DNA of 19,544 bases from CAYHWE01 sp964360445 (GTDB lineage: Bacteria; Patescibacteriota; Patescibacteriia; Patescibacteriales; JAKAJF01), in NCBI GenBank assembly GCA_964360445.1, contig CAYHWE010000017.1, positions 1 to 19,544 of the forward strand. Reading direction: 5' to 3'. The position numbers and the translations under genes are program-made. The first letter of the stretch is position 1, and the number at the start of each line of letters is the position of its first letter. This document shows positions 7,622-14,416 of the stretch, piece by piece. Under the pieces are notes generated by a model. That model ran no database searches, was not told the DNA's origin, and was given only the letters and a program-made list of their open reading frames with translations.

Positions 7622-8534
7622 ATAACTCATATATTTTCTTTTTCCACTCATCCCTGAACCATCGTCTCCTGTCATTCAGGTGGAATTTTAGGATTTGATC
7701 ATTAACCATGATATCCGAACCGGAATTCATATTTTCTTTTATCATTTCAGGTAAAATTTTCATTTGCACTTTTTTCAATAAAGGCTCCGATTTTCCGAAA
7801 CTTTTCAAAACCATGCAAGTGCCGCCCCCTATTCTTCTTTTTAAAACCGTCTTCCCTATTCCTAAATTCGGCAAATATTTTCTAATCCACCCGTTCCTTC
7901 CAAAAAAATAAAAATCGTTTTGCATAAAAATCGGCGTCAGCCCCGCCAGCCAATACACGAGATAAATATCCTCATCGATCATCAGATATTCCAGATCGGA
8001 ACCGCTTTCCGAAACAAAAAAGCTCAAACATATCTTATCTTTCGTTTCCATGCCTTTCGGACGTAATCCCAAAATTTTAACGGCAAGCACGCAAAAAAAT
8101 CTTGAAATCCAGATCCGGCCATCTTCGGCCACGATAAAAAAATCTATATCCCCGCCATCGCTCAGATTATGCGCTCCGATATTATTCCCGACCGCTATCA
8201 TCTTTATCCAAGGAATAAGCCTTAACAATTTCGCGATCCTTGCCGCCCGCCTGAATTTCCTTTCCGTGTAATTGTATTTTTTCAGGCGCTTTTCTATGAT
8301 CCCCTCTCTGCCGGCCAGAAAATAAAAACCGTTCTTATTCCCGATTACCCGTTGCCCGGAATCCAAAGCTCCATAAACCTCCGAAAAATCGCATTCATAC
8401 CCGAGCAGCCATTGCCAAACCTCCCTGTCAGTCAAGGGATAATCAAATAAATCAAAAAAAGCAATTGTCCTGACAATTGCCCCCTGTAAGTCTTTATTAG
8501 ATGAAATTACGGCTTGCAACATAAATAAATGCAA
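7614..8534 (-). CDS. Nucleotidyltransferase-fold protein with N-terminal helical or winged-helix-like region
   Basis: This 306-residue soluble protein has an N-terminal segment (~19-75) beginning AIVRTIAFFDLFDYPLTDRE, a pattern I recall from CPR proteins that carry a nucleotidyltransferase domain. The centre contains AVGNNIGAHNLSDGGDIDFF (~114-133), which fits the Pol-beta/MNT-type motif G-x-x...S-D-x-D, with D129 and D131 as likely metal ligands; the canonical GS is replaced by GN. The C-terminal third has basic and aromatic stretches and no recognised domain. No strong Shine-Dalgarno precedes either possible start (8534, or the ATG at 8522). Its stop overlaps the likely start of the ligase gene, so the two are probably co-translated. 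The substrate is unknown; attachment of a nucleotide to a sugar, an antibiotic-like small molecule or a protein are all possible. Confidence 0.72.
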   Translation of the reverse strand: MHLFMLQAVISSNKDLQGAIVRTIAFFDLFDYPLTDREVWQWLLGYECDFSEVYGALDSGQRVIGNKNGFYFLAGREGIIEKRLKKYNYTERKFRRAARIAKLLRLIPWIKMIAVGNNIGAHNLSDGGDIDFFIVAEDGRIWISRFFCVLAVKILGLRPKGMETKDKICLSFFVSESGSDLEYLMIDEDIYLVYWLAGLTPIFMQNDFYFFGRNGWIRKYLPNLGIGKTVLKRRIGGGTCMVLKSFGKSEPLLKKVQMKILPEMIKENMNSGSDIMVNDQILKFHLNDRRRWFRDEWKKKIYELYE

Positions 8535-8637
8535 AATGTAAATATCAAAAATTAAAATGACAATGCAAAATTTAAAATTAATAAATCATTTTGACATTTT
8601 TAATTGTCATTTTGCATTTTGATTTTTGCATTTTTAA
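8535..8637. repeat. A/T-rich word repeats with inverted symmetry between rmuC and the nucleotidyltransferase gene
   Basis: This 103-bp gap is made almost entirely of recurring short words (ATGCAAAAT, AAAATGACA, AATTAAAA) on both strands. AAAATGACAAT (8554-8564) and ATTGTCATTTT (8603-8613) form an 11-bp inverted repeat with a long loop. There is no GC-rich stem, so it is a poor intrinsic terminator. The repeat runs up to the ATG of the downstream minus-strand gene and supplies its leader. Confidence 0.6.
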
Positions 8638-9750
8638 TTAGTCTTCAATTCTCGGCCTATCCAAAACCGCCGCTTCTATTTTCGCTTCCGCTCCGGTAAT
8701 TTTCACCACATCCTTATCGATTTTCTTGAATTCTTTATAAGCATTATTATAATGATTGACCGTTGTCGACATGCTTGATCCCAACTTTTTCATGAAATCA
8801 TCATAACTCAAAAGATGCTTGCCCAATTTTTCGACATTGATCTTGATTTCTTTCGCGCTCTCTTCTATCTGCATCGCCCTAAGCCCTTGCAGGACCGTCT
8901 GCAGGTAAGCCAGGAACGAGGTCGGCGACACTATGACGACATGCCTTTCCTTAAAAGCATATTCGATCAGATCGCGCGTATTTATCTGGACCGCGCCAAC
9001 CTTATTGACCAAAAGATCATAATATATCGCTTCCGAAGGGATGAACATAAAGGCGAATTCCATAGTATTTTTGGCCGGCTTGATATATTTTGCGGTTTCA
9101 TCGATGCGGTCTTTTAGGTCCTGCTTGAACTGTTTCTCCAGTTTTTCTCTTGCATCCTGATCAGTGGCGTTCAGGATACGTTCATAATTCTCCAACGAAA
9201 ATTTAGCATCGATAGGGATAATTTTCTCTTTTACGAAAACAACGGCATCAACAATCAATTCTTTGCCGGTTTTCTCATCCGTTCCGAGCCTATATTGCAT
9301 CTGGTAGGAATTCGGCGGCAAGACATTTTTTAAAGTTTCCTCTAAAAAATATTCCCCTAAAACGCCTCTCTGTTTCGGATTCTTAAGGATGTCCTGGAGA
9401 TTCTGCAGCTGCCCGGAAAAATTAACGATCTGTTTGTTGGTTTCATCTAATTTAGTCAATTTTTCCGTAACATCGGAAATCAGTTTCGCGGATTGGCCGG
9501 TTATATTCTGGATGATTCTTGTGGTATGGCTGAACTGTTCCTGATTGGCGCGGTGCGTTTCGGCCAATTTAGAGTCCATAACCTGACGCATCTCCCGATT
9601 CTGCTCTGTCAAAAGCGCCAATCTCTCCATTAAAGCGCCAATTTTTTGCCCATCTACCGTCTGTCCGCTTTTTTTCAATAACAAAAGAATGACTATGATC
9701 AGCCCTATTGTCAGCAAAACCAACATTAAAACAATGATACTGTCGCCCAT
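8638..9750 (-). CDS. rmuC: DNA recombination protein RmuC homologue
   Basis: At 370 residues this has the standard RmuC layout. There is an N-terminal membrane helix (~5-26), a long coiled coil (~38-120) rich in Gln, Glu and Lys, and a nuclease-like RmuC domain (~125-330) that includes KQRGVLGEYFLEETLKNVLP, then ELIVDAVVFVKEKIIPIDAKF, the D...D-A-K pattern expected of a restriction-endonuclease-like fold. Later blocks EFAFMFIPSEAIYYDLL and VIVSPTSFLAYLQTV are also family-typical. RmuC is known for limiting inversions at short inverted repeats, which is notable in a window full of such repeats. The leader is short (a CATAAT -10-like sequence at 9771-9766). It lies between a terminated upstream gene and a repeat-filled gap, so it is probably transcribed on its own or with the genes below. 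Confidence 0.95.
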   Translation of the reverse strand: MGDSIIVLMLVLLTIGLIIVILLLLKKSGQTVDGQKIGALMERLALLTEQNREMRQVMDSKLAETHRANQEQFSHTTRIIQNITGQSAKLISDVTEKLTKLDETNKQIVNFSGQLQNLQDILKNPKQRGVLGEYFLEETLKNVLPPNSYQMQYRLGTDEKTGKELIVDAVVFVKEKIIPIDAKFSLENYERILNATDQDAREKLEKQFKQDLKDRIDETAKYIKPAKNTMEFAFMFIPSEAIYYDLLVNKVGAVQINTRDLIEYAFKERHVVIVSPTSFLAYLQTVLQGLRAMQIEESAKEIKINVEKLGKHLLSYDDFMKKLGSSMSTTVNHYNNAYKEFKKIDKDVVKITGAEAKIEAAVLDRPRIED

Positions 9751-9785
9751 AATCCAAGTTTAGCAATTATGGACAAAAACCGCAA

Positions 9786-9823
9786 TTAAAAAAAAGGGGG
9801 GGCTGCGCTCAAATTCCCCCTTA
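9786..9823 (-). terminator. Intrinsic terminator after the cysteine-rich gene
   Basis: On the minus strand GGGGG (9820-9816) pairs with CCCCC (within 9802-9796) across a 13-nt loop, followed by at least eight T residues (9795-9788). It lies 9 bp past the stop of the small cysteine-rich gene, and separates that gene from rmuC. Confidence 0.8.
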
Positions 9824-9828
9824 TCCGA

Positions 9829-10131
9829 TCATTTTTTTTCAACAAATAGGTTCGGCTGCCTGCTGTCATCCACCCTCGTATTCATTTTCTTCTTGCCGAT
9901 GTTGTGATATTCGGTCAAAACATCCTTTATCTTCTTAAGACAGTCAAAAACGCAGATAAAATTCGGCCTCTTGCAGGAGCAATCATAGGCCAGGTCGACA
10001 TAATACCTTACCTGCTCATCACTGTCCTTGCTCTGCTGCAATTTTGCTTTTTCCAGTTCCTTCGCCATAAGGCATACGAGCGGGCATTGTACAAATTGGT
10101 CAAAGCCGCAAACTTTCAGATGCTGGCCCAT
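9829..10131 (-). CDS. Small seven-cysteine protein of unknown function
   Basis: This 100-residue soluble protein has no signal peptide or TM helix. It has two cysteine clusters: C8, C16, C20 and C51, C53, C60, C64 (C-x7-C-x3-C and C-x-C-x6-C-x3-C), separated by a charged helix. The pattern suggests a metal site (zinc or iron-sulfur) or disulfides, but I do not recognise the family. The ATG at 10131 was chosen because GAGAGG lies five bases upstream; a GTG at 10137 would add two residues. The gene has its own divergent promoter (10218-10226) and its own terminator, so it is a monocistronic unit. Its promoter is mirrored by that of the isoprenoid/two-component operon, which suggests shared control. 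The reality of the gene is likely; the function is unknown. Confidence 0.65.
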   Translation of the reverse strand: MGQHLKVCGFDQFVQCPLVCLMAKELEKAKLQQSKDSDEQVRYYVDLAYDCSCKRPNFICVFDCLKKIKDVLTEYHNIGKKKMNTRVDDSRQPNLFVEKK

Positions 10132-10163
10132 AAACACCTCTCTTTAACAACCTATTTGTTTTT

Positions 10164-10198
10164 TCAAAAGAACATAAATAAAAGATTCCTCCTTTTTC
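10164..10198 (-). promoter_or_regulatory. Strong Shine-Dalgarno with a three-codon mini-ORF in the leader of the cysteine-rich gene
   Basis: On the minus strand AAAGGAGGAATC (10195-10184), the best Shine-Dalgarno in the window, is followed 12 bases later by ATG TTC TTT TGA (10175-10164). The real gene starts 33 bp further on with its own weaker site. A minimal upstream ORF or ribosome stand-by site is possible. The long spacing makes efficient initiation uncertain. Confidence 0.35.
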
Positions 10199-10217
10199 TT
10201 TTATTTTGCGACCCATC

Positions 10218-10226
10218 TTTATAGCA
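10218..10226 (-). promoter_or_regulatory. Extended -10 promoter of the cysteine-rich gene
   Basis: The minus strand reads TGCTATAAA (10226-10218), an extended -10. The hexamer at 17-bp spacing, ACTTAT (10246-10241), is a weak -35 and directly abuts the palindrome at 10247-10282. The leader would be about 80 nt. Confidence 0.55.
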
Positions 10227-10246
10227 CATAGGCCATTAATATAAGT

Positions 10247-10282
10247 TAAAGAAAAGATAAAGATTGCTTTATCTTTTCTTTA
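10247..10282. promoter_or_regulatory. Perfect 16-bp palindrome between divergent promoters (candidate operator)
   Basis: The arms TAAAGAAAAGATAAAG (10247-10262) and CTTTATCTTTTCTTTA (10267-10282) are perfect around the loop ATTG. The centre (10264.5) is 44 bp from the middle of each flanking -10 box, and each arm ends exactly where the 17-bp-spaced -35 position of the adjacent promoter begins. The stem is A/T-only and is not followed by a T-run, so a terminator is unlikely. A shared operator or cruciform-prone site for both directions fits better. Confidence 0.65.
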
Positions 10283-10302
10283 GAAAAAATTTATCTCATT
10301 TT

Positions 10303-10311
10303 TGCTATAAT
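10303..10311 (+). promoter_or_regulatory. Extended -10 promoter of the methyltransferase/isoprenoid/two-component operon
   Basis: TGCTATAAT (10303-10311) is a consensus extended -10. The -35 position at 17-bp spacing (10283-10288, GAAAAA) is poor, which fits an extended -10 or activator-dependent promoter. The leader to the first ATG is about 53 nt. Confidence 0.65.
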
Positions 10312-10370
10312 TTTAAGCATCCGATTGAAAATCAGCATTTTTTAAGTTAAAATGAAGAAAAGACGCTTCT

Positions 10371-11087
10371 ATGGACATAATCGAAGCCCTGGACACAATC
10401 TTTGACTTTTTTCCAAGACACATTTTAACTGAGCTGAAAAATGAAGGCTTTTATCGGCCGATACTGGAGGGACGGGTAAAAGAAGGGGCGGAAATTTATG
10501 ACATACTAGAGAGAAAACACTCCTCTCTCCAGGATTCTGATTATGCCTGGCTGGCCCAAGCCATAAAACCATTCTTAAGGACCGGCTCTATATTGCAGAT
10601 AGGCTGCGGCGGGGGAAATCTTTTGAAATCATTGGCCGAGTCGGGATTCCGTCCTATCTACGGCATAGACCGCAGCCAGGTGATGCTTGAAACGGCGGCA
10701 TCAAGACTGAAGGGATCCGCAGACTGCTTTCTGGTCAGGGAGAAAATAGAAAGTTTCGACTTTTCCGGACTGGCCGATATAAACAATGTAATTATAAATA
10801 ATTTTTGGGGAATGGTCTGCGAAGAAAGATCAAGGCGGCTGCTTGACGGCTTAAAGAAATGCATCAATGGAAACAGCCTGCTTTTCATCGGACCCTATGA
10901 AGAAAAAAGGATGGATAGCAAAAAGAGAATGGCGGAAGAAATAGCTAGAAAAAAAATCGGCTTCACCCTCGCCTATCCATTTTTCAAAGATTTTTCCGGA
11001 TGCGGCTATGACTCCGAAATCGCTGACATCGGCCAAAAAAAATATTTTATCCTAAAATTAAACAAATATGCGCGCCCTTCTGGTTGA
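10371..11087 (+). CDS. Class I SAM-dependent methyltransferase
   Basis: This 238-residue protein has the Rossmann-type SAM-binding core: motif I ILQIGCGGGNLL (~74-85), then the acidic end of strand 2 in YGIDRS (~97-102), and a later hydrophobic strand (NVIINNFWGM). An N-terminal helical region of about 70 residues may form the substrate cap. It is the first gene of the plus-strand operon, and its end overlaps the response regulator by 20 bp, so the two are probably coupled. The substrate cannot be read from the sequence; small molecule, isoprenoid or peptide methylation are open options. Only a weak purine run (GAAGAAAAG) precedes the ATG. The fold is firm; the link to the isoprenoid genes is inferred from position. 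Confidence 0.9.
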   Translation: MDIIEALDTIFDFFPRHILTELKNEGFYRPILEGRVKEGAEIYDILERKHSSLQDSDYAWLAQAIKPFLRTGSILQIGCGGGNLLKSLAESGFRPIYGIDRSQVMLETAASRLKGSADCFLVREKIESFDFSGLADINNVIINNFWGMVCEERSRRLLDGLKKCINGNSLLFIGPYEEKRMDSKKRMAEEIARKKIGFTLAYPFFKDFSGCGYDSEIADIGQKKYFILKLNKYARPSG

Positions 11088-11733
11088 AGATGAAAAAGAA
11101 ATAACAGAATTCTTAAAATCCGCTCTGGAGGAAGAATGTTTTGCTGTCGATGTCGCCGATGACGGAGAAAAAGGATCTTTTCTGGCGACAACAAGCGATT
11201 ATGATATAATAATCCTTGATCTGAATATGCCGAAAAGGCACGGAATACAGATATGCAAAGATGTGAGGGAAAGCGGCAAGAATACGCCCATCATCATCCT
11301 TTCCGTCCAATCGGAAGTGCCGACAAAGGTAGAATTGTTGGATGCCGGCGCCGATGACTTCCTGACCAAGCCGTTCTCTTTTGACGAATTACTGGGAAGG
11401 ATAAAGGCTATCCTCAGGCGTCCGTCAAAACTGGAGGGGGAAGTCTTAAGAACCGGCGATCTGATCCTGGACCTGAAAAAACAGACGGCAAAACGGGGAG
11501 ACAGGCATATTTATCTGACCCGCAAAGAATTCGCGTTCCTGGAATACCTGATTAGGAACAAAGGAAGTGTCGTATCGCGGGCAATGATAATGGAACATGT
11601 CTGGGATATGAACGCGGATCCGTTTTCCAACACGATCGAATCGCATGTAATGAATCTGCGGAAAAAAATAGATTCCGGAAACAAGAATAAGCTGATCCAG
11701 ACTATTTCCGGCAGAGGCTATAAGATAAGCTGA
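11068..11733 (+). CDS. OmpR/PhoB-family response regulator
   Basis: This 221-residue protein has a receiver domain (1-~118) with the acidic pair in VEDE (E7, D8), the phospho-acceptor D51 in IIILDLNMP, S79 in IIILS, and K101 in LTKPF. A winged-helix DNA-binding domain (~130-221) has the typical LTRKEFAFLEYLIRN, VVSRAMIMEHVWD and the closing GRGYKIS. It is therefore a complete, phosphorylatable transcription factor. The start lies inside the methyltransferase gene (20-bp overlap). The partner kinase is not adjacent but lies two genes downstream in the same operon, with the isoprenyl synthase and the small peptide gene between them. It probably regulates this operon or its divergent neighbour; its target sites are not identified. 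Confidence 0.96.
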   Translation: MRALLVEDEKEITEFLKSALEEECFAVDVADDGEKGSFLATTSDYDIIILDLNMPKRHGIQICKDVRESGKNTPIIILSVQSEVPTKVELLDAGADDFLTKPFSFDELLGRIKAILRRPSKLEGEVLRTGDLILDLKKQTAKRGDRHIYLTRKEFAFLEYLIRNKGSVVSRAMIMEHVWDMNADPFSNTIESHVMNLRKKIDSGNKNKLIQTISGRGYKIS

Positions 11734-11742
11734 GCCGCGGAT

Positions 11743-11787
11743 GCTTAAGGAGGAACATCCTTAAGCTTGCCTAAGGATGTTTTTTTT
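11743..11787 (+). promoter_or_regulatory. Overlapping alternative hairpins before the isoprenyl synthase (candidate attenuator/RBS switch)
   Basis: Two mutually exclusive stems share TCCTTA. Stem A pairs GCTTAAGGA (11743-11751) with TCCTTAAGC (11758-11766). Stem B pairs AACATCCTTA (11754-11763) with TAAGGATGTT (11772-11781) and runs into eight T residues (11780-11787), the form of an intrinsic terminator. A strong AAGGAGG (11747-11753) lies partly in stem A, and a second AAGGA (11773-11777) lies in stem B just before the ATG at 11788. Forming A would prevent B. Either transcript attenuation or RBS occlusion is plausible; no leader peptide or ligand domain was seen. Confidence 0.6.
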
Positions 11788-12804
11788 ATGGAACAGATAA
11801 ATTTCCAAAATGAGCTGGATAATGTCAAAAAGCCTGTCTGGAGCGTAATCGATTCATATCTGCCAAAAAGCAATTCCGACCATCATAAGATGATCAGAGA
11901 CTATCCAGAAAGACAGGGGAAATATTTCCGTCCCGCTTTAGTGCTGTGGTCCGCGAAAATGTTCGGCGAAAAAAGCAGCAAAGCGCTTCTGACTGCCGCG
12001 GCGATGCAGCTTTCGGAAGACTGGCTATTGACGCATGACGATTTTCTTGACCACTCCCTGGAACGGAGGCACCTGCCCAGCCTCAATGCGTTGCATGGTG
12101 ATGAATTAGCGGTAAACGCGGGAGACGCTTTGCACCTCGTGATGTGGAAAGTAATCGGCAATAACGCAAAAATATTGAAAAATTCTGGATGGAAAATATA
12201 CGAGAAATTCTATGAAATCCTGGCGACGACCCTGGAAGGACAATTCTTGGAAGTAAGTTGGATCAAAAATAAGAAAATAAACATAACAGAGAATGAATAT
12301 TATAATCTTATCGACATAAAAGCCGGGCTTTACACGGTTGTCGGCCCGATAGAATTGGGCGCGCTTGTCGCCGGGGCTGGCAAGGAAATAAAAAAAATAA
12401 AAAGCTGGGGCATCCCTTTCGGCCGCGCCTTCCAGATTTGGGACGACGTCATGAATGTTTCCGTATCAGCAGATATCCAAGGAAAAGAAAATGGCGGGGA
12501 CATCCTGGAAGGGAAAAGGACGATATTGCTCATCCATCTGCTACGAAACTGCGCGAAAAAAGAAAAGGATGCGATAAATGCGATTTATCTTAAAAAAAGG
12601 GAGGAAAAAAGCGAACAGGAAAAAAATTACATAATCAGCCTGATGGAAAAATACGGCAGCATCGGATACGCGAAAAAAAAGGCTGAATATTTTTCCCGCC
12701 GGGCCGGAATGGATTTTGACAAGGAATATTCCCGTCTACCCCGATCCAAAGAAAAAGAAATGATAAGAGAGAGCATAAATTTTGTCATCAATAGGAAAAA
12801 ATAA
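11788..12804 (+). CDS. Trans-isoprenyl diphosphate synthase (polyprenyl synthetase family)
   Basis: This 338-residue protein has the hallmarks of head-to-tail prenyltransferases, which condense allylic diphosphates with isopentenyl diphosphate using magnesium: GKYFRP (44-49), the first aspartate-rich motif HDDFLD (D84, D85, D88) followed by RR, LEGQFLEV, and the second motif QIWDDVMN (D219, D220, N223), then GGDILEGKRT. The second motif is DDxxN instead of DDxxD, as in type III GGPP synthases, so a short-chain C15-C20 product is likely but not proven. The frame extends up to a TTG at 11767, but that lies inside the hairpin; the ATG at 11788 was chosen. It sits between the response regulator and the small peptide gene, so it may feed the two-domain isoprenoid enzyme or modify the peptide as ComQ does in Bacillus. 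Confidence 0.93.
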   Translation: MEQINFQNELDNVKKPVWSVIDSYLPKSNSDHHKMIRDYPERQGKYFRPALVLWSAKMFGEKSSKALLTAAAMQLSEDWLLTHDDFLDHSLERRHLPSLNALHGDELAVNAGDALHLVMWKVIGNNAKILKNSGWKIYEKFYEILATTLEGQFLEVSWIKNKKINITENEYYNLIDIKAGLYTVVGPIELGALVAGAGKEIKKIKSWGIPFGRAFQIWDDVMNVSVSADIQGKENGGDILEGKRTILLIHLLRNCAKKEKDAINAIYLKKREEKSEQEKNYIISLMEKYGSIGYAKKKAEYFSRRAGMDFDKEYSRLPRSKEKEMIRESINFVINRKK

Positions 12805-12858
12805 TTGGAAACTAAAGGTCGAGCCAATTAAGGATAAAATTTACAATAAACAAAAAAT

Positions 12859-12972
12859 ATGAAAAAATTAATAGAAGAAGTATTGACAAACAAAGAATCA
12901 AGAGAAGCTGAGGCATTAGAAAAAATCATGCTTGCCGAATCAGGCGAAAATGATCCTTGGATGGCAGCTTAA
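12859..12972 (+). CDS. 37-residue peptide with a C-terminal Trp motif (candidate signal precursor)
   Basis: The frame begins at the first ATG after an in-frame TAA at 12847 and encodes 37 residues: a charged, helix-prone leader (MKKLIEEVLTNKESREAEAL to about residue 29), then a short tail ending ENDPWMAA. The only Trp is W34, fourth from the end; there is no Cys, signal peptide or TM helix. It lies 54 bp after the isoprenyl synthase and 22 bp before the histidine kinase, on the same strand, with no terminator between. No Shine-Dalgarno at normal spacing is present (an AAGGA lies 24 bp away), but the kinase start beside it also lacks one. ComX pheromone precursors in Bacillus are also short peptides with a Trp near the C-terminus next to a prenyl-synthase-like gene and a kinase. 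Whether it is translated, and what it does, is inference. Confidence 0.6.
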   Translation: MKKLIEEVLTNKESREAEALEKIMLAESGENDPWMAA

Positions 12973-12994
12973 GACCCAATAAAATAAAAGCGCT

Positions 12995-14416
12995 ATGGTA
13001 AAAAGAAAATTACAATCTATAATAAACTATGGCGCTTTTATTGTATCCTGCCTGATCAGGCCTGAATCAACGAATGAAGACCGGGCCAGGAGAGAATTCA
13101 TCCTGAACATATTCCTTTTAAGCGCGTCCGCTCTTGCCTTTGTAATGTTCCTGATCCTGATATTCCGATCCGTTTCTATGGGAGATCATTATAACGGGCT
13201 CTCTCCGATATTCTTATTCCTGGTATTCTTTACCTTTTTATTCCTGCTATTCCTGTCGAAAAAAGGCTTTTCCAATATTTCATCCTACATATTCATATTC
13301 ATCTATTTTCTGCCGACTACTTATGTTCTTTACAAATGGGGAGCAAATGTTCCGCAGGGACTCCTATTTTTCGCCTTGATAATAATCGTATCGGGAGTCC
13401 TGATCAGCACTTTTTTTTCATTTTTTATCACTTTTTTGGCCAGCCTGACGCTGTTTGCACTCGGTTATCTGCAAATCAGAGCCATTACTTCGCCCGATCT
13501 TTATTGGAAGCAGGAATCATTGGGCATAAATGATCTTATTCTTTATATATTGACTTTTGTGATCATCACGATTGCAGCCTGGCTTTCGAACCGCGAAATA
13601 GAGCGCTCCCTAAAAAGAGCCAGGGCTTCCGAAGCGGCGCTGAAAAAAGAACGCGATACATTGGAAATCAAAGTCGAAGAAAGAACGAAAGAATTGAGGA
13701 AAATACAGATGGAAAAGATGCAGGGGCTTCTCCGTTTTGCCGAATTCGGACGGCTGTCGTCCGGCCTTTTCCATGATCTGATCAATCCGATGACTGCCGT
13801 CTCGCTGAACCTGCATCAGATCGAGGATGAGGGAAAGGCGGAGCTGATAAAGGCGAAATCGAATCTGACCCAGGCGATACAGGCGACAAAACGTATGGAG
13901 GAATTCATAGTTACCGTGCGCAAACAGCTGCAGAAACAGGAAAATAAGACGGACTTCTCTTTGGACGAAGAGATAGGGCACGCGATCCAGCTACTTTCCC
14001 ACAAAGCCAGAAAAAATAATGTCGCCCTGCTTTTCAAGAGCAGGAAAAAAATCGGAACTTTCGGGAGCCAGATAAAATTCAATCAAGCTATCATCAATTT
14101 CATTTCCAACGCGATCGACTCCTATAAGAACTGCGATACACTCGATAAAAAAGTATGCATCAGCCTGGATGGCGATGATAAAACCGCCAACATCTCGATA
14201 CAAGACCATGGCTGCGGCATCGCTGAAGAAAATCTGCGCAAGATCTTTGAACCGTTTTTTACCACCAAAGAAGGAGGGATCGGGCTCGGGCTCTCTTCAT
14301 CTAAGAACACGGTTGAAAATGATTTCCGTGGCAGGCTGGAAATAAAAAGCGAGCCGAGGAAAGGCACGGAAATCCTGATCACTTTTCCGATAATATCAAA
14401 TGGAAAAAATAAATAA
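12995..14416 (+). CDS. Six-TM sensor histidine kinase
   Basis: This 473-residue protein has six predicted membrane helices (~35-58, 69-88, 95-113, 121-141, 142-162, 181-197) with very short loops and no large extracellular domain. Such a sensor reads a membrane-soluble or membrane-proximal ligand more easily than a bulky one. A coiled coil (~203-245) leads to a HisKA-type dimerisation region with the phospho-acceptor H260 in SSGLFHDLINP. The ATPase domain follows: N box around N382 (NFISNAIDS), G1 DHGCGI (404-409), F box FEPFFTTK and G2 GIGLGL (428-433). All catalytic parts are present. Its probable partner is the OmpR-type regulator in the same operon. The last 17 bp overlap the start of the next gene, implying coupled translation. 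The layout recalls ComP and other peptide-pheromone kinases, but ComP belongs to a different kinase subfamily. Confidence 0.95.
   Translation: MVKRKLQSIINYGAFIVSCLIRPESTNEDRARREFILNIFLLSASALAFVMFLILIFRSVSMGDHYNGLSPIFLFLVFFTFLFLLFLSKKGFSNISSYIFIFIYFLPTTYVLYKWGANVPQGLLFFALIIIVSGVLISTFFSFFITFLASLTLFALGYLQIRAITSPDLYWKQESLGINDLILYILTFVIITIAAWLSNREIERSLKRARASEAALKKERDTLEIKVEERTKELRKIQMEKMQGLLRFAEFGRLSSGLFHDLINPMTAVSLNLHQIEDEGKAELIKAKSNLTQAIQATKRMEEFIVTVRKQLQKQENKTDFSLDEEIGHAIQLLSHKARKNNVALLFKSRKKIGTFGSQIKFNQAIINFISNAIDSYKNCDTLDKKVCISLDGDDKTANISIQDHGCGIAEENLRKIFEPFFTTKEGGIGLGLSSSKNTVENDFRGRLEIKSEPRKGTEILITFPIISNGKNK

Noticed and set aside
7622..7675. Upstream ATG of the ligase gene at 7675
   Set aside because: It would overlap the nucleotidyltransferase gene by 62 bp. 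Internal ATGs at the stop of that gene fit coupled translation and the family N-terminus better.
10352..10405. 17-codon ORF overlapping the methyltransferase start (MKKRRFYGHNRS...)
   Set aside because: It is out of frame, has basic low-information sequence and ends just inside the methyltransferase gene. A coupling role is possible but nothing supports it.
11767..11787. TTG start giving a longer isoprenyl synthase
   Set aside because: The extra seven residues are encoded by the stem and T-run of the hairpin, and the ATG at 11788 gives a normal family N-terminus. A TTG start with the AAGGAGG 13 nt upstream cannot be fully excluded.
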